Virus record (IMG/VR): IMGVR_UViG_3300028571_000830
Span: 1-64,000 of that record
Direction: 5' to 3' (one strand)
From: a virus
Length of the DNA: 64,000 bases
Of the stretch, positions 50,402 through 59,677 are shown piece after piece; positions within the stretch are counted from its first letter, which is position 1, and the number at the start of each line of letters is the position of its first letter. A program made the translations under genes and the position numbers. The notes under the pieces were generated by a model. The model had not been told where the DNA came from. It made no database searches and worked only from the letters and a program-made list of their open reading frames with translations.

Positions 50402-51883
50402 TTAATTGTATTTGGATAACCAACCACCATTTTTCTTCATAGGATACTCTGTAACAGACTTTCCTTTAAACTTGTATTCTTGACCAGGTTGCATCATTTG
50501 CGTGTCTCCTGTGTCACTTATACCCAGTACGTTGTAAGGAACTCCCTGCATAGTTATTTGGTTGGAGTTTATCTTAGTTATCTCTCCTGGGTATTTTAAT
50601 TGTCCTCTATCATCTTCAATAATTACTCCCTCTTCATATTTATTTAACCATCCTCCATCCTTAAATTTACTAGTTGCTACACTATCCACATAATTCCTAA
50701 ACGCTTTGTTTTCATCTGACATTAGAATTTCTTTTTCTTTAGCCACTTTATTTGGATAGTCAGGATCCCCATAATTATACCCCCTAATAAATGTTCCTTT
50801 TTTAGTCTTATCATTTATAGTTTTCATTTCTCCTTGAAATGGGTATTGTAATATAGAATCATAATATTTTTTAGCCTTATTATACACTCTTGCTGGTACT
50901 TCATTACCAATAGTCCCTAAGTCTTCCCTATTCAAACCCTGATTCATAAGCTCCCAATTTGAAAAGATAGAACTTGGCCTAGTTTCTTCTACTCTAGCCT
51001 TATTATGTATTCTTCTATCACTATAATAACCTATTCCAGTTTCTCTTTGAGCAATAGCTAAAGCTGTATAAGGGTCTATTTTACTCTTAACAGCAGCTTT
51101 GACTATATCATCTAATATAGCAGTATTCACTCTTTGATTATGTCTTGTGTTATATTTTGTATCTTTAATATTTATAAATTTTTTATTTGCAGAATATTTC
51201 ATCTTGGCATCCCTCTCTGCATCATTATATGTATTTTGAAGCTGATCAAATTCTTTACGAGAGTAGGGTAAATTGCTATTACCTGTCAACTTAATATTTA
51301 TATTTCTTTGATTTGTAATTGTATCTAAAGGATTAGCACTAGATAATTGCTGAAGATTAGTATTTACAACTGTGTTATCCTGTTTAGAATTAAAGTTTTC
51401 TTTTAATAAACTAGGTAAACTGAATTTTTTATATTCTCCTTTTACAGTTTTAGCTGTTTGAGCTTTACTTAATTTTCCACCATCCCTACTAATGTTCTTT
51501 GGTTTCCAATCTAGTCCCTCTTGGTAGAACTTCATCTCTTGTCCATTCTGTGCAGAAGCTTTTGTCTTCTTAGCATAAGGACCATTACTAGGAGCAGGAT
51601 CTTGTGTACGTGCGTATGTGAATCCTACAGAACCAGGAAGACTTCCTCCCATTGCCATTGTTCCCCCCCATGCACCATTGTAATTGAAACCTTTGTCTGT
51701 TAATCCAGCCATAGTTCCTTCTATACCATTCTGTGCTTCAGGAGCATCAAACTTATCTAACCATCCACCATCTTTCATAGAATTATCTTTACCACATTGA
51801 TGGCAAATATACATATCCTTCTTACTGGAATCTGATTTATTCCATGACCAGCCACATGTACATTTAACTTTACTGCTCATCAT
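50402..51883 (-). CDS. Virion protein: zinc ribbon plus transglycosylase-like domain
   Basis: A 493-residue protein. The N-terminus has a zinc ribbon (VKCTCGWSW...YICHQCGKDN: Cys-x-Cys and Cys-x2-Cys). Directly after it is MKDGGWLDKFDAPEAQNG, and the related KDGGWLNKYEEG (about 410) and KKNGGWLSKYN (C-terminus) repeat this motif. Residues about 262-330 (KSKIDPYTALAIAQRETGIG, Glu281) look like the catalytic helix of a lytic transglycosylase/lysozyme fold. A virion muralytic enzyme that opens the host wall during DNA entry is likely. The start overlaps the upstream gene in ATGA. Confidence 0.68.
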   Translation of the reverse strand: MMSSKVKCTCGWSWNKSDSSKKDMYICHQCGKDNSMKDGGWLDKFDAPEAQNGIEGTMAGLTDKGFNYNGAWGGTMAMGGSLPGSVGFTYARTQDPAPSNGPYAKKTKASAQNGQEMKFYQEGLDWKPKNISRDGGKLSKAQTAKTVKGEYKKFSLPSLLKENFNSKQDNTVVNTNLQQLSSANPLDTITNQRNINIKLTGNSNLPYSRKEFDQLQNTYNDAERDAKMKYSANKKFINIKDTKYNTRHNQRVNTAILDDIVKAAVKSKIDPYTALAIAQRETGIGYYSDRRIHNKARVEETRPSSIFSNWELMNQGLNREDLGTIGNEVPARVYNKAKKYYDSILQYPFQGEMKTINDKTKKGTFIRGYNYGDPDYPNKVAKEKEILMSDENKAFRNYVDSVATSKFKDGGWLNKYEEGVIIEDDRGQLKYPGEITKINSNQITMQGVPYNVLGISDTGDTQMMQPGQEYKFKGKSVTEYPMKKNGGWLSKYN

Positions 51884-52746
51884 TTGAAAGAGATTTGAGA
51901 TGGAACAACTATGAATTGGCTCACTATATGTATCTCAGAATTGTTATCTAATATATGTCTTATCTTTAAATCTTTAGCCCTAAATGTATCTTTCTTGAAT
52001 GACATGGTTGTGTAATTCATATTGGCTTGATTTATAATTTTATCTATAGATAGAGATTCACAACTTCTTACAAACAAGGGAACACTCTTATCTTTAACCA
52101 AAGACCAAAATGTATTGTATTGATAGAAGTTATCACTCTTAGTATATGTAATAGTTTTACTATCTGTGTTATATATTGGATATTTTAAATATGCACTTAA
52201 GTTATTAATTGGTTTAGGTACAAGTTCTAATATTCCTGAAGATTGTTGATCGTTGTACACTAGAGCTTTATTAAACCAAAAGTTATATACAGCTATTTTA
52301 TCACATTCGTCAGAAACAAAATCAACATCACGAAGATATCTATACACTTTGGAATAATCTTTTACATTTTGTAATATCTCATCTTGATATTGATATGCAA
52401 AAGGGTATTCAATAATATAAGGTTCTATGTTATTATAGAAATAATTGTATACAACAGGATTTTTTAAATGTCTCCATATGCATGCATTACTACTAGGAAC
52501 AAATTTTGTACTAGCAATTTCACTCGGATAAACAGTACCAACAGGAAAGTTGCGTTTATTCTTACATTTTCCTAAAGATTCAATAGATATAATAGTTACA
52601 TCATTTTCCACTGAATATCCCATACCTGCTATTAATTCATTCTTACTAACAAGAGCATCTATAACATCTCCATTCTGAGCATTAGTCACTTTGAATGGAC
52701 CCGCTTTAATAGAAGAAGAAATAAGTTTTATAAATATAGTTTTCAT
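51880..52746 (-). CDS. Adaptor-fused protein resembling a muzzle C-terminal part
   Basis: A 288-residue protein. Residues 1-62 (IKLISSSIKAGPFKVTNAQN, then KNELIAGMGYSVENDVTI and a Cys) form the same adaptor module as the N-terminus of the tail protein at 62470-63075. From about 90 on (NPVVYNYFYNNIEPYIIEYP, YQDEILQNVKDYSKVYRYLR, KALVYNDQQSSGILEL) it resembles what normally follows the SYLPN segment in muzzle proteins of crAss-like phages, as I remember the family. The upstream muzzle gene stops before this part, so the muzzle appears split in two genes. Confidence 0.55.
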   Translation of the reverse strand: MKTIFIKLISSSIKAGPFKVTNAQNGDVIDALVSKNELIAGMGYSVENDVTIISIESLGKCKNKRNFPVGTVYPSEIASTKFVPSSNACIWRHLKNPVVYNYFYNNIEPYIIEYPFAYQYQDEILQNVKDYSKVYRYLRDVDFVSDECDKIAVYNFWFNKALVYNDQQSSGILELVPKPINNLSAYLKYPIYNTDSKTITYTKSDNFYQYNTFWSLVKDKSVPLFVRSCESLSIDKIINQANMNYTTMSFKKDTFRAKDLKIRHILDNNSEIHIVSQFIVVPSQISFK

Positions 52747-55700
52747 TAATATGTCGTTACATTTATTGTATTTGTAGCTCTTGTATATACAAATGTGAGT
52801 ATTAAATTACCAACACTTGTTCCAACAGTGCCATTAGCTCCAGATATAACATTAGAACTCCATGGTGTAGGTGTAGGCCCTCCTGCTGGAGTAACCGATG
52901 GAATATAGCTTCCCAATGATCCTGTCATTGTCATTGTTTGATTTGGAAATTTTAATGAATATTCACCTGAAACAGCAGCAGAACTTGCAGCTCTACCTCT
53001 TACTTGTAGTGTAAAAGTAGGATAGGTCGTTTGGTTTGGGTATTCAAAATGCAATCTATTAATGTTCCATTCAAATCTTCTTGTTAAAGAAGGACTGGGA
53101 ACTATATTATCTGAAGATAAAAGATAAGCATTAGCAGCAGCATCTCCTGGTACATAAAAATTCAAAGCTCCCACAGCTGAAACAATATTACTTGATGGTG
53201 TCACTCCCAAAGTATCTATATAAGCACACACATCTAAAGAAGTATTATCATACATATCTACAACTAATATAGATATCTGTGTAGGGCTTTGTGTTGTAGT
53301 GGTGGTTGTAGTGGGTTCAATTGTTGTTGTAGTGGTGGTTGTAGTGGGTTCAATTGTTGTTGTAGTGGTGGTTGTGGTAGGTTCTAATGTTGTTGTAGTG
53401 GTGGTTGTGGTAGGTGCTACAGTTGTAGTGGTGGTTGTAGTTGGTGTAGGAACTTCTTCTGCTGTTCCACCTAAATCACAATATAACACTGTTGTAGTGG
53501 TAGTGGTGGTTGCAGGAAGTTCTGCTGTTCCTGCTAATTCACAATTATAAGCCACCACTGTTCCTGCTAAACGACAATCTATAGCAATGGTGGTAGTTGT
53601 AGTGGTGGTGGGTTGTGGAACCAATTCACCTACAATAGCATCAATTTCACTACAGCAATCATTAAGTCCTGAATAGAAGAAGTTATTTTCAGCTACATAC
53701 CAATTAGGTAAATAACTATGGAATGAAATCCAACTCTTTGTATTAAAGTTAAATGAAACTGACCAAGACTTATTACAGAAGTAATCAAGATCTGTAAGAT
53801 ACACTTGTGTTAATATCTCCACATCATTCACTATTTCTTTTACATAGTATTCTTTTGTAATTGAATCATATATAATGTTATTTGTTTTTGGAATATAGTC
53901 AAGCTTTGTAATGATTATTCTATCATACTTGCTATCAAATACACCATGTAATCCTACACCAGTGAAATGATTATCTGTATCCACTTCTGGAAAGTATTTT
54001 ATAATCTCAAAAGCTAAATGATCTGTAAACCATCTATTCATACCAGAACCAAAACCTGTTAAATCTGTAGCTTGGTTACCAGCAATTAAGAACACTTGTC
54101 CTCTCTTAGCATCTATTGTTATTTGTCCTTGTGGAATCTTTAACAACATCTTGTTTTGAGAACCTACATATCCAAGATCTGTTTCTGCAAAATCAATAGC
54201 AGGGGAAGATTCAAATAGTCTACTATTACCTACGTAAGCAGCTTGGGGATTACTTGTATTGATTGTTAATAAAGTGTTATATAATAAACTCTTATTATCA
54301 AATCTAGCAAGAACAGCTTTGTTCTCAATACCATCTAATGATGTAAGATTACCATAATTCTGAGGAAAATCAAAATAAGAAACAGCTCTATAAATTAACC
54401 AATTATTTACTATATTACCTACAGTGCTTATCTGAGGATCAGAATAAATTGCTCTAAATGGAAACACTGTTTTACATAAGTCAGGAGTCCAGTTAATAGG
54501 AAGATGACTAAAGAAGTTTTCTGTATTTTGTTTAGAGAATGTAGTGTTATAGTAATATGTATTATCTTGAGCAATTGTTACATTGCTTTCTTGTACCCAA
54601 TCATCAGGTATATCTGTGCTAACATGAGGCCAGAAATCTCCTTCTTTATTATTAAAGGCTTGACGTAAGTCTACATTATATCCTGATTCACAATAGAAAT
54701 AAGGAATACCATAAGCAAACAAATACATCTTACCATCATAGAAAGTTCTTCCTGGATTAGTTTCAGGAGTTTGACTGTTAGGACAATCTAGATTGTGAGC
54801 TTTAATTGATATAAAGTTTCTTAGATTTATACCATCTACAGAAACATCACTAAGAACAGATCTTGCTGAAAACCAATACTCAGGATATGCAACATTTCCT
54901 ATCTCATCATAATATATATCAGAATCATCAGGAGCTCCCACTCTATTATCTATAAAGAAAGGAAGTTTAGTTTTAAAAGCAAACTTACTAATAAATGTAT
55001 CACCACCAAACACTGTATCATACACTGGTGCAAGGATGGGTGTAATATCTCTTTGGAATCCAGTATCTATTGTATCATATGAATAGATTTGTCCCCATTG
55101 ATTTACAAATTGATTCTTTAATGAAGCGTAATAAGAAACAACAGAAGTGGAAGATATTTCTTCAGGTTTACTACAATCTTTTTCAGATAGAACAAATCTT
55201 GAATCATCTGTAACCATAGGTATTCCACTAGGAGCTATAGATGGTGTTTTATCTGGAAATGGTAATGGTGGTTTAGCATCATCAGTTTTTAAATAAACTG
55301 AAGATTCTCTTTGCCAGTTGTTTATATTTTTATCATCACCAACACTCTGTACACCAGGAATTAAATACTGAGCAATATCAAGAGTTCTTTGTTTAATACC
55401 TAATACACCATCTGCACTAGTAGCTGCATTATCAATATACCCACTATAGTCATAACTACCTATTGAGTTAAATGAATAAGCATAGTTACGTCTAGTTATA
55501 CCATTGATATAAATAGTTAGATATGATTGATATGCTGCAAATAAAACAGAAGCATCTAATGATCCTGTTATAGAAGCAATATCAGTGGAGCTCTTTAATG
55601 CATCTTCTTGAGCTTCTCTACTAATCATTTTATAAAGAGCATTCTTTCTCACTTGAACAAAATGAGCCCTACCAGCTCCAAACATTACATTTTCAAGTTT

Positions 55701-58202
55701 AAGAATATCTCCTAAGAATGGTTGACCAAAAGAAGTTTCTGGAGAGTTGAATACATGTCTATATTTAGAACCATCTGTATTAAATCCATCTAAGTTTTTA
55801 GGAACACAGATATCATAACCAACAGATCCCACTTCAACAATAGTATAATTCTTAGCTCCTCCTACTACCCATTCAGGAATAACTAAAGAATTAACTCTAG
55901 TGGCTCCTGTCACTCCTATTAAAGTTTTATTAGGAGGTTGTGTACAACAATCCACTGATGGGGCAGCATCTATACTGCAATAAGCACAAAGAGAAGGATA
56001 AGGTGCAGGACTTCCACAAGTAAAGCCAGGTTTTTCCCCTATAGTGGGAAAGTGTATATTAAAACTTGCAGAAAAAGAACCAACAGGAAGGATTTCATAT
56101 ATCTTATATGTATGACATTCAAAGCATCCCTTACCACTAATAATTTTTGGAGAAGGAAAATCAAGACAACAGAAGTTTAAAGTTTCTCCTACAGATGTAG
56201 CTTGTTTTGTAACGATTGTATTTGTATAACAATCTATATATTCAACTGTGAATATACCAGCACTGAGTTCTGTAACAGTTACACTAAAGTTTCTACATAT
56301 GGCATTACCACCATCTTTTGCATTTGCTGTATAGGCATTGTTTTGAGCTAGTAAGAATGGATCTATAGAAAGATCATTATAAGGATAGTTAGGATAGTAG
56401 TATTCTGTTCCTTCTCTATCATACTTACCAACATTTCTAAGAATACCTTTTGCAACAATAGATCTGTTTGTATTTCTATTACCTCTTACAATCTTAAAGC
56501 CTTCTATATTATCTTTTTCAGTTTGTGAAAGACCTGATTGACCAATCAATGCTGTTATTTGTGATAAGTCTACACTTACACCAATAGGATATATAGCATC
56601 CTTTTGTACAGTCATTGCTCCTGGAGAGGAGAATATAGCTGACTCATAAATAGGACTTATAAGAGCATCTGGAAACTTATGATGTCTAATTGGTTGGTTT
56701 GATAAGTCTCCCCAAACTAATTCATTACATGGATAGGTTTCTGTTGATTCCCAATAAGCAAATTCACCATATTGGTAATTACCTTTATAGCTAGTTGATG
56801 TGTTATACTCTGGAGAAAATCCTGTTACAGTGGCACTGTTATATATCTTCCACCAAGGACTAGTTCCTGTAAGAGGATCTGGTTCTCCTATAAAATCATT
56901 GTTGGTAGGAGATACAGGAGATAAGTCATTACCATTTGCACTTCTGCCTGGAATATGAAAACCATCAGTTTGTTTACCATTTTTTAATAAGAATACAATT
57001 TCAAATGCATACACCTCATCACGCATGTACCCACGAAGGTTAGTTGCGTTAAGTCCATCAGCATAAGTTTCTGTATTAGGAATTCTATATGATTGCCATT
57101 GAAGAGTTATTTGATTTGCTATTCTTTGGTAATTAACTTTATCTATAGATGTTAATTGATCCCACACAAGAATGTCTCTCACCGTTGTAACATCTTGAGC
57201 TATTTCATAATATGGAAACTTCTCAAAAATGTCTTGTAGCGTTAGTCTTATTTGTTCTTGATTTTGTCCAGTGTAAGTTATCACTGTTGAAACTTCATCA
57301 ATAAAATATGTACCAATTAATTCTACAGATGTAATAGCGTTAATAGTCTTTATAACAGCTAAGTTATAATATTGCCATTGTCCTGTTACATCTAGATTAG
57401 ATATAGTGAGGTCAATAGATCTACCCACTGGATAATTAAAATTAGGAGTGGTGAGTTGTGGATCAGAAATAGGTGTGGGATTGGTTACTGAATAATAAGA
57501 AGAATAACCAAATCCTATAGCATCTGAATATTGAATAGCAAATTGATATGTACCAGCAATTAAGTCTCCACCACTATTGATGTCAGTGATCTCTAACTGA
57601 GGAATAGAAAAATTAGGTTGAAGTAATAATTGATTACAGTCAAGTTCTTCAGTAAATTGTGGATCACATAAATCTGAAAAATAAGTTTGAATGTAAGGAA
57701 TATTATCTATATCTAGATATCTTCTAGGATTTAATCCATCAGTCCAATAAATTTCTGTAGTACAGTTTGTTATCTTGTGTACTGATTTATGAATAGGATT
57801 GTTAATATTAAAGTTTAAACATTTAGCATTAACAAGAGTGCGATATACACAATCATTGTTATCCATATATCCTATTTCAGAATCTTCTGTTTCAGGATTT
57901 ACAATAAAGAATATATGTTTATTTTTTTCAAATATAGAATGAGTACCAATCAGTTGATATCCTTCAGGAAAATTAAAGCAAAGCTCATTCCCTGGTTCAT
58001 TTTGATAATTAACAGAATTTGCATCAAAGTTTTCTACAGCAGCATTTAAAGCATACGTAAGACTGCCTTTGTTAATCTGATTAATAGATTGATCTAAATT
58101 TAATCCAACAGTGGCACTGTTATATTCTTGATTAACAGAACTACTATCAGGACTAACTAAATTCTTTATTTTGCTAACTATATTATTGTTATCTTCTGCC
58201 AT
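52746..58202 (-). CDS. crAss-like muzzle (stabilization) protein with Thr stalk
   Basis: An 1818-residue structural protein of the tail. The N-terminus (DQSINQINKGSLTYALNAAV, then NYQNEPGNELCFNFPEGYQL) is the signature of the crAss-like stabilization/muzzle family. Beta-rich repeats continue to about 1512, ending at SWISFHSYLPNWYVAENNF. Residues about 1521-1639 are unusual: seven poly-Thr runs split by VAP, LEP and IEP, and three Cys-Leu-x-Gly-Thr cassettes (CRLAGT, CELAGT, CDLGGT). Residues 1640-1818 form an Ig-like beta domain. The extension probably projects from the tail tip as a host-binding or decoration element. It overlaps the next gene by one base. Confidence 0.78.
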   Translation of the reverse strand: MAEDNNNIVSKIKNLVSPDSSSVNQEYNSATVGLNLDQSINQINKGSLTYALNAAVENFDANSVNYQNEPGNELCFNFPEGYQLIGTHSIFEKNKHIFFIVNPETEDSEIGYMDNNDCVYRTLVNAKCLNFNINNPIHKSVHKITNCTTEIYWTDGLNPRRYLDIDNIPYIQTYFSDLCDPQFTEELDCNQLLLQPNFSIPQLEITDINSGGDLIAGTYQFAIQYSDAIGFGYSSYYSVTNPTPISDPQLTTPNFNYPVGRSIDLTISNLDVTGQWQYYNLAVIKTINAITSVELIGTYFIDEVSTVITYTGQNQEQIRLTLQDIFEKFPYYEIAQDVTTVRDILVWDQLTSIDKVNYQRIANQITLQWQSYRIPNTETYADGLNATNLRGYMRDEVYAFEIVFLLKNGKQTDGFHIPGRSANGNDLSPVSPTNNDFIGEPDPLTGTSPWWKIYNSATVTGFSPEYNTSTSYKGNYQYGEFAYWESTETYPCNELVWGDLSNQPIRHHKFPDALISPIYESAIFSSPGAMTVQKDAIYPIGVSVDLSQITALIGQSGLSQTEKDNIEGFKIVRGNRNTNRSIVAKGILRNVGKYDREGTEYYYPNYPYNDLSIDPFLLAQNNAYTANAKDGGNAICRNFSVTVTELSAGIFTVEYIDCYTNTIVTKQATSVGETLNFCCLDFPSPKIISGKGCFECHTYKIYEILPVGSFSASFNIHFPTIGEKPGFTCGSPAPYPSLCAYCSIDAAPSVDCCTQPPNKTLIGVTGATRVNSLVIPEWVVGGAKNYTIVEVGSVGYDICVPKNLDGFNTDGSKYRHVFNSPETSFGQPFLGDILKLENVMFGAGRAHFVQVRKNALYKMISREAQEDALKSSTDIASITGSLDASVLFAAYQSYLTIYINGITRRNYAYSFNSIGSYDYSGYIDNAATSADGVLGIKQRTLDIAQYLIPGVQSVGDDKNINNWQRESSVYLKTDDAKPPLPFPDKTPSIAPSGIPMVTDDSRFVLSEKDCSKPEEISSTSVVSYYASLKNQFVNQWGQIYSYDTIDTGFQRDITPILAPVYDTVFGGDTFISKFAFKTKLPFFIDNRVGAPDDSDIYYDEIGNVAYPEYWFSARSVLSDVSVDGINLRNFISIKAHNLDCPNSQTPETNPGRTFYDGKMYLFAYGIPYFYCESGYNVDLRQAFNNKEGDFWPHVSTDIPDDWVQESNVTIAQDNTYYYNTTFSKQNTENFFSHLPINWTPDLCKTVFPFRAIYSDPQISTVGNIVNNWLIYRAVSYFDFPQNYGNLTSLDGIENKAVLARFDNKSLLYNTLLTINTSNPQAAYVGNSRLFESSPAIDFAETDLGYVGSQNKMLLKIPQGQITIDAKRGQVFLIAGNQATDLTGFGSGMNRWFTDHLAFEIIKYFPEVDTDNHFTGVGLHGVFDSKYDRIIITKLDYIPKTNNIIYDSITKEYYVKEIVNDVEILTQVYLTDLDYFCNKSWSVSFNFNTKSWISFHSYLPNWYVAENNFFYSGLNDCCSEIDAIVGELVPQPTTTTTTTIAIDCRLAGTVVAYNCELAGTAELPATTTTTTTVLYCDLGGTAEEVPTPTTTTTTTVAPTTTTTTTTLEPTTTTTTTTIEPTTTTTTTTIEPTTTTTTTQSPTQISILVVDMYDNTSLDVCAYIDTLGVTPSSNIVSAVGALNFYVPGDAAANAYLLSSDNIVPSPSLTRRFEWNINRLHFEYPNQTTYPTFTLQVRGRAASSAAVSGEYSLKFPNQTMTMTGSLGSYIPSVTPAGGPTPTPWSSNVISGANGTVGTSVGNLILTFVYTRATNTINVTTY
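53287..53455. repeat. 33-bp tandem repeat encoding Thr8-(I/L)EP units
   Basis: On the plus strand the unit GTTGTAGTGGTGGTTGTAGT plus 13 bases (33 bp, 11 codons) is repeated about 4-5 times; the first copies are identical or nearly so, the later ones diverge. Such arrays change length easily. Confidence 0.85.
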
Positions 58203-58210
58203 GGTTAATT

Positions 58211-59185
58211 TTAGTTATTTCTTCTTCCGAATCTATTAGTTCTATTAGGAAGTTCATACATATTAAACCTATTCAGATCATTTTTAATTCTTCTCTGTTT
58301 AGTCCAAGCATCTTGTTTCTTTATTTCAATATCAGCCATGATGAATGCCTCATCACAAAGTTGTTTATAATAAAGCATCTTTTGCTGTATCTGATTAAAT
58401 GTTTCATCATTGATTTGGTTAGATAAAGTTTCAAAAACTTTATACTTAATAAATGCCTCAACAAATTCTCTAATACGATAGTTATCAGGAATCATTTGAT
58501 TACCTCCACTATCATATTCTGTAGCATACATAATTAAATGTACAATACCATTTCTAAAATTAGTTACAAACTTATTATCTCTAACATCAAATGAATCATA
58601 ACTAGAAGATCCTGGAGTAAAGTTTCTATTATTAGTAGATGTATTTTCTGTAAGTGCCCAAGCATTTGTGTACTCTACACTACAGTTTTGTCTTGCAGAA
58701 ATATTACCTGGTTTTAATAAATATTGTCTTTGATAAGATCTTGGAGTAGAACTATTAGTCTTGTAAACAGCTTGAATAAGTTCAGGCATACAATTGCCAT
58801 CGCACTCAGGATTACGACATGATGGACTGTTACAAGGTGTACCTCCTATAGTTAAAGGAGCCACTTGAATAGTGGTGAGTGAAGCAGCTTGAGAATAAAA
58901 TGAACTAGCATCTTGATAAGGTCTCATAGAGATTTCAGCACACATCCAAGCTTCTCTAACAGCAAAAAAGTTATCTGGTAGTCTAGCTTCAAAATCTTCA
59001 ATTACTAAAGCTTGTTCACTTATAACATAAGTGGCTCTTCCTAGTTTTCTAAGACACTTATCAAGATAGGTGGGAAACATTAAGTCATCCACAGCACCTG
59101 TATCCATATATGACTTAAGTTCTTCTTTTACTATACTATATACAGGTTCAGGAGAAACAAAATTATATTTATAATAGTAACTCAT
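58211..59185 (-). CDS. crAss-like ring protein candidate (324 aa)
   Basis: A 324-residue virion protein. SYYYKYNFVSPEPVYSIVKE and DLMFPTYLDKCLRKLG open a helical tail-connector-like domain; LPDNFFAVREAWMCAE follows. Residues about 118-135 hold a cysteine cluster (CNSPSCRNPECDGNC) that may bind zinc. The C-terminal half is helical (IREFVEAFIKYKVFETLSNQ, then KQLCDEAFIMADIE) with a basic tail. Its place one gene before the muzzle and its style match the ring proteins of the crAss-like tail. Which ring it is cannot be decided here. Confidence 0.62.
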   Translation of the reverse strand: MSYYYKYNFVSPEPVYSIVKEELKSYMDTGAVDDLMFPTYLDKCLRKLGRATYVISEQALVIEDFEARLPDNFFAVREAWMCAEISMRPYQDASSFYSQAASLTTIQVAPLTIGGTPCNSPSCRNPECDGNCMPELIQAVYKTNSSTPRSYQRQYLLKPGNISARQNCSVEYTNAWALTENTSTNNRNFTPGSSSYDSFDVRDNKFVTNFRNGIVHLIMYATEYDSGGNQMIPDNYRIREFVEAFIKYKVFETLSNQINDETFNQIQQKMLYYKQLCDEAFIMADIEIKKQDAWTKQRRIKNDLNRFNMYELPNRTNRFGRRNN

Positions 59186-59194
59186 AATATTAAA

Positions 59195-59671
59195 TTATTT
59201 TTTCCACTCTTGATAGAGATATTGATATTTATCCTCAATTTTAAGGAAATGTGATAGTAGTCTTGATGTAGCTCTTGAAGGTTTAAAGTACCATAGTTCT
59301 AGATGTTTGAATCTAGCTGTATCTTTAAACCACATCCATCCAAAGAAGTAGCCTTCTGTATGGTAGTTGAAGTTATAAATTACTTTACCCTTCTCTTTAG
59401 TCTTTTGCCAATCTATAGGAAGATTGATAAACTCTTTACCGTTTATACCTTTAATTTTTTTTCTTTTCTTTTTGTTAATGGAGAATTCTCCAAATCCAAA
59501 AGGAAGTTTTGCTCTTTCACCAGTTTCTAGAATGTATTCTTTATAAGATTCATTAAATGCATATATTATAACTTTCCATTCATCAAATGATATCTTTATA
59601 GAACTATGTTTCTTACAAAAGTTGTTATAATTATCTTTGCTAGAACTTCTCCAATCAACTCTCGTTCTCAA
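59195..59671 (-). CDS. Conserved crAss-like head-tail/ring protein (158 aa)
   Basis: A basic, aromatic-rich protein. ILETGERAKLPFGFGEFSIN, then INLPIDWQKTKEKGKVIYNF and NYHTEGYFFGWMWFK are strongly patterned and recall a small structural family seen in crAss-like and other phages near ring and muzzle genes. No enzyme motif. A role in the tail or the head-tail joint is inferred from neighbours and family resemblance. Confidence 0.58.
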   Translation of the reverse strand: MRTRVDWRSSSKDNYNNFCKKHSSIKISFDEWKVIIYAFNESYKEYILETGERAKLPFGFGEFSINKKKRKKIKGINGKEFINLPIDWQKTKEKGKVIYNFNYHTEGYFFGWMWFKDTARFKHLELWYFKPSRATSRLLSHFLKIEDKYQYLYQEWKK

Positions 59672-59677
59672 GTTATA

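Noticed and set aside
53299-53550. Plus-strand poly-Val frame opposite the muzzle Thr stalk
   Set aside because: Shadow of the poly-Thr repeat (ACN read backward as GTN); not a plausible protein.
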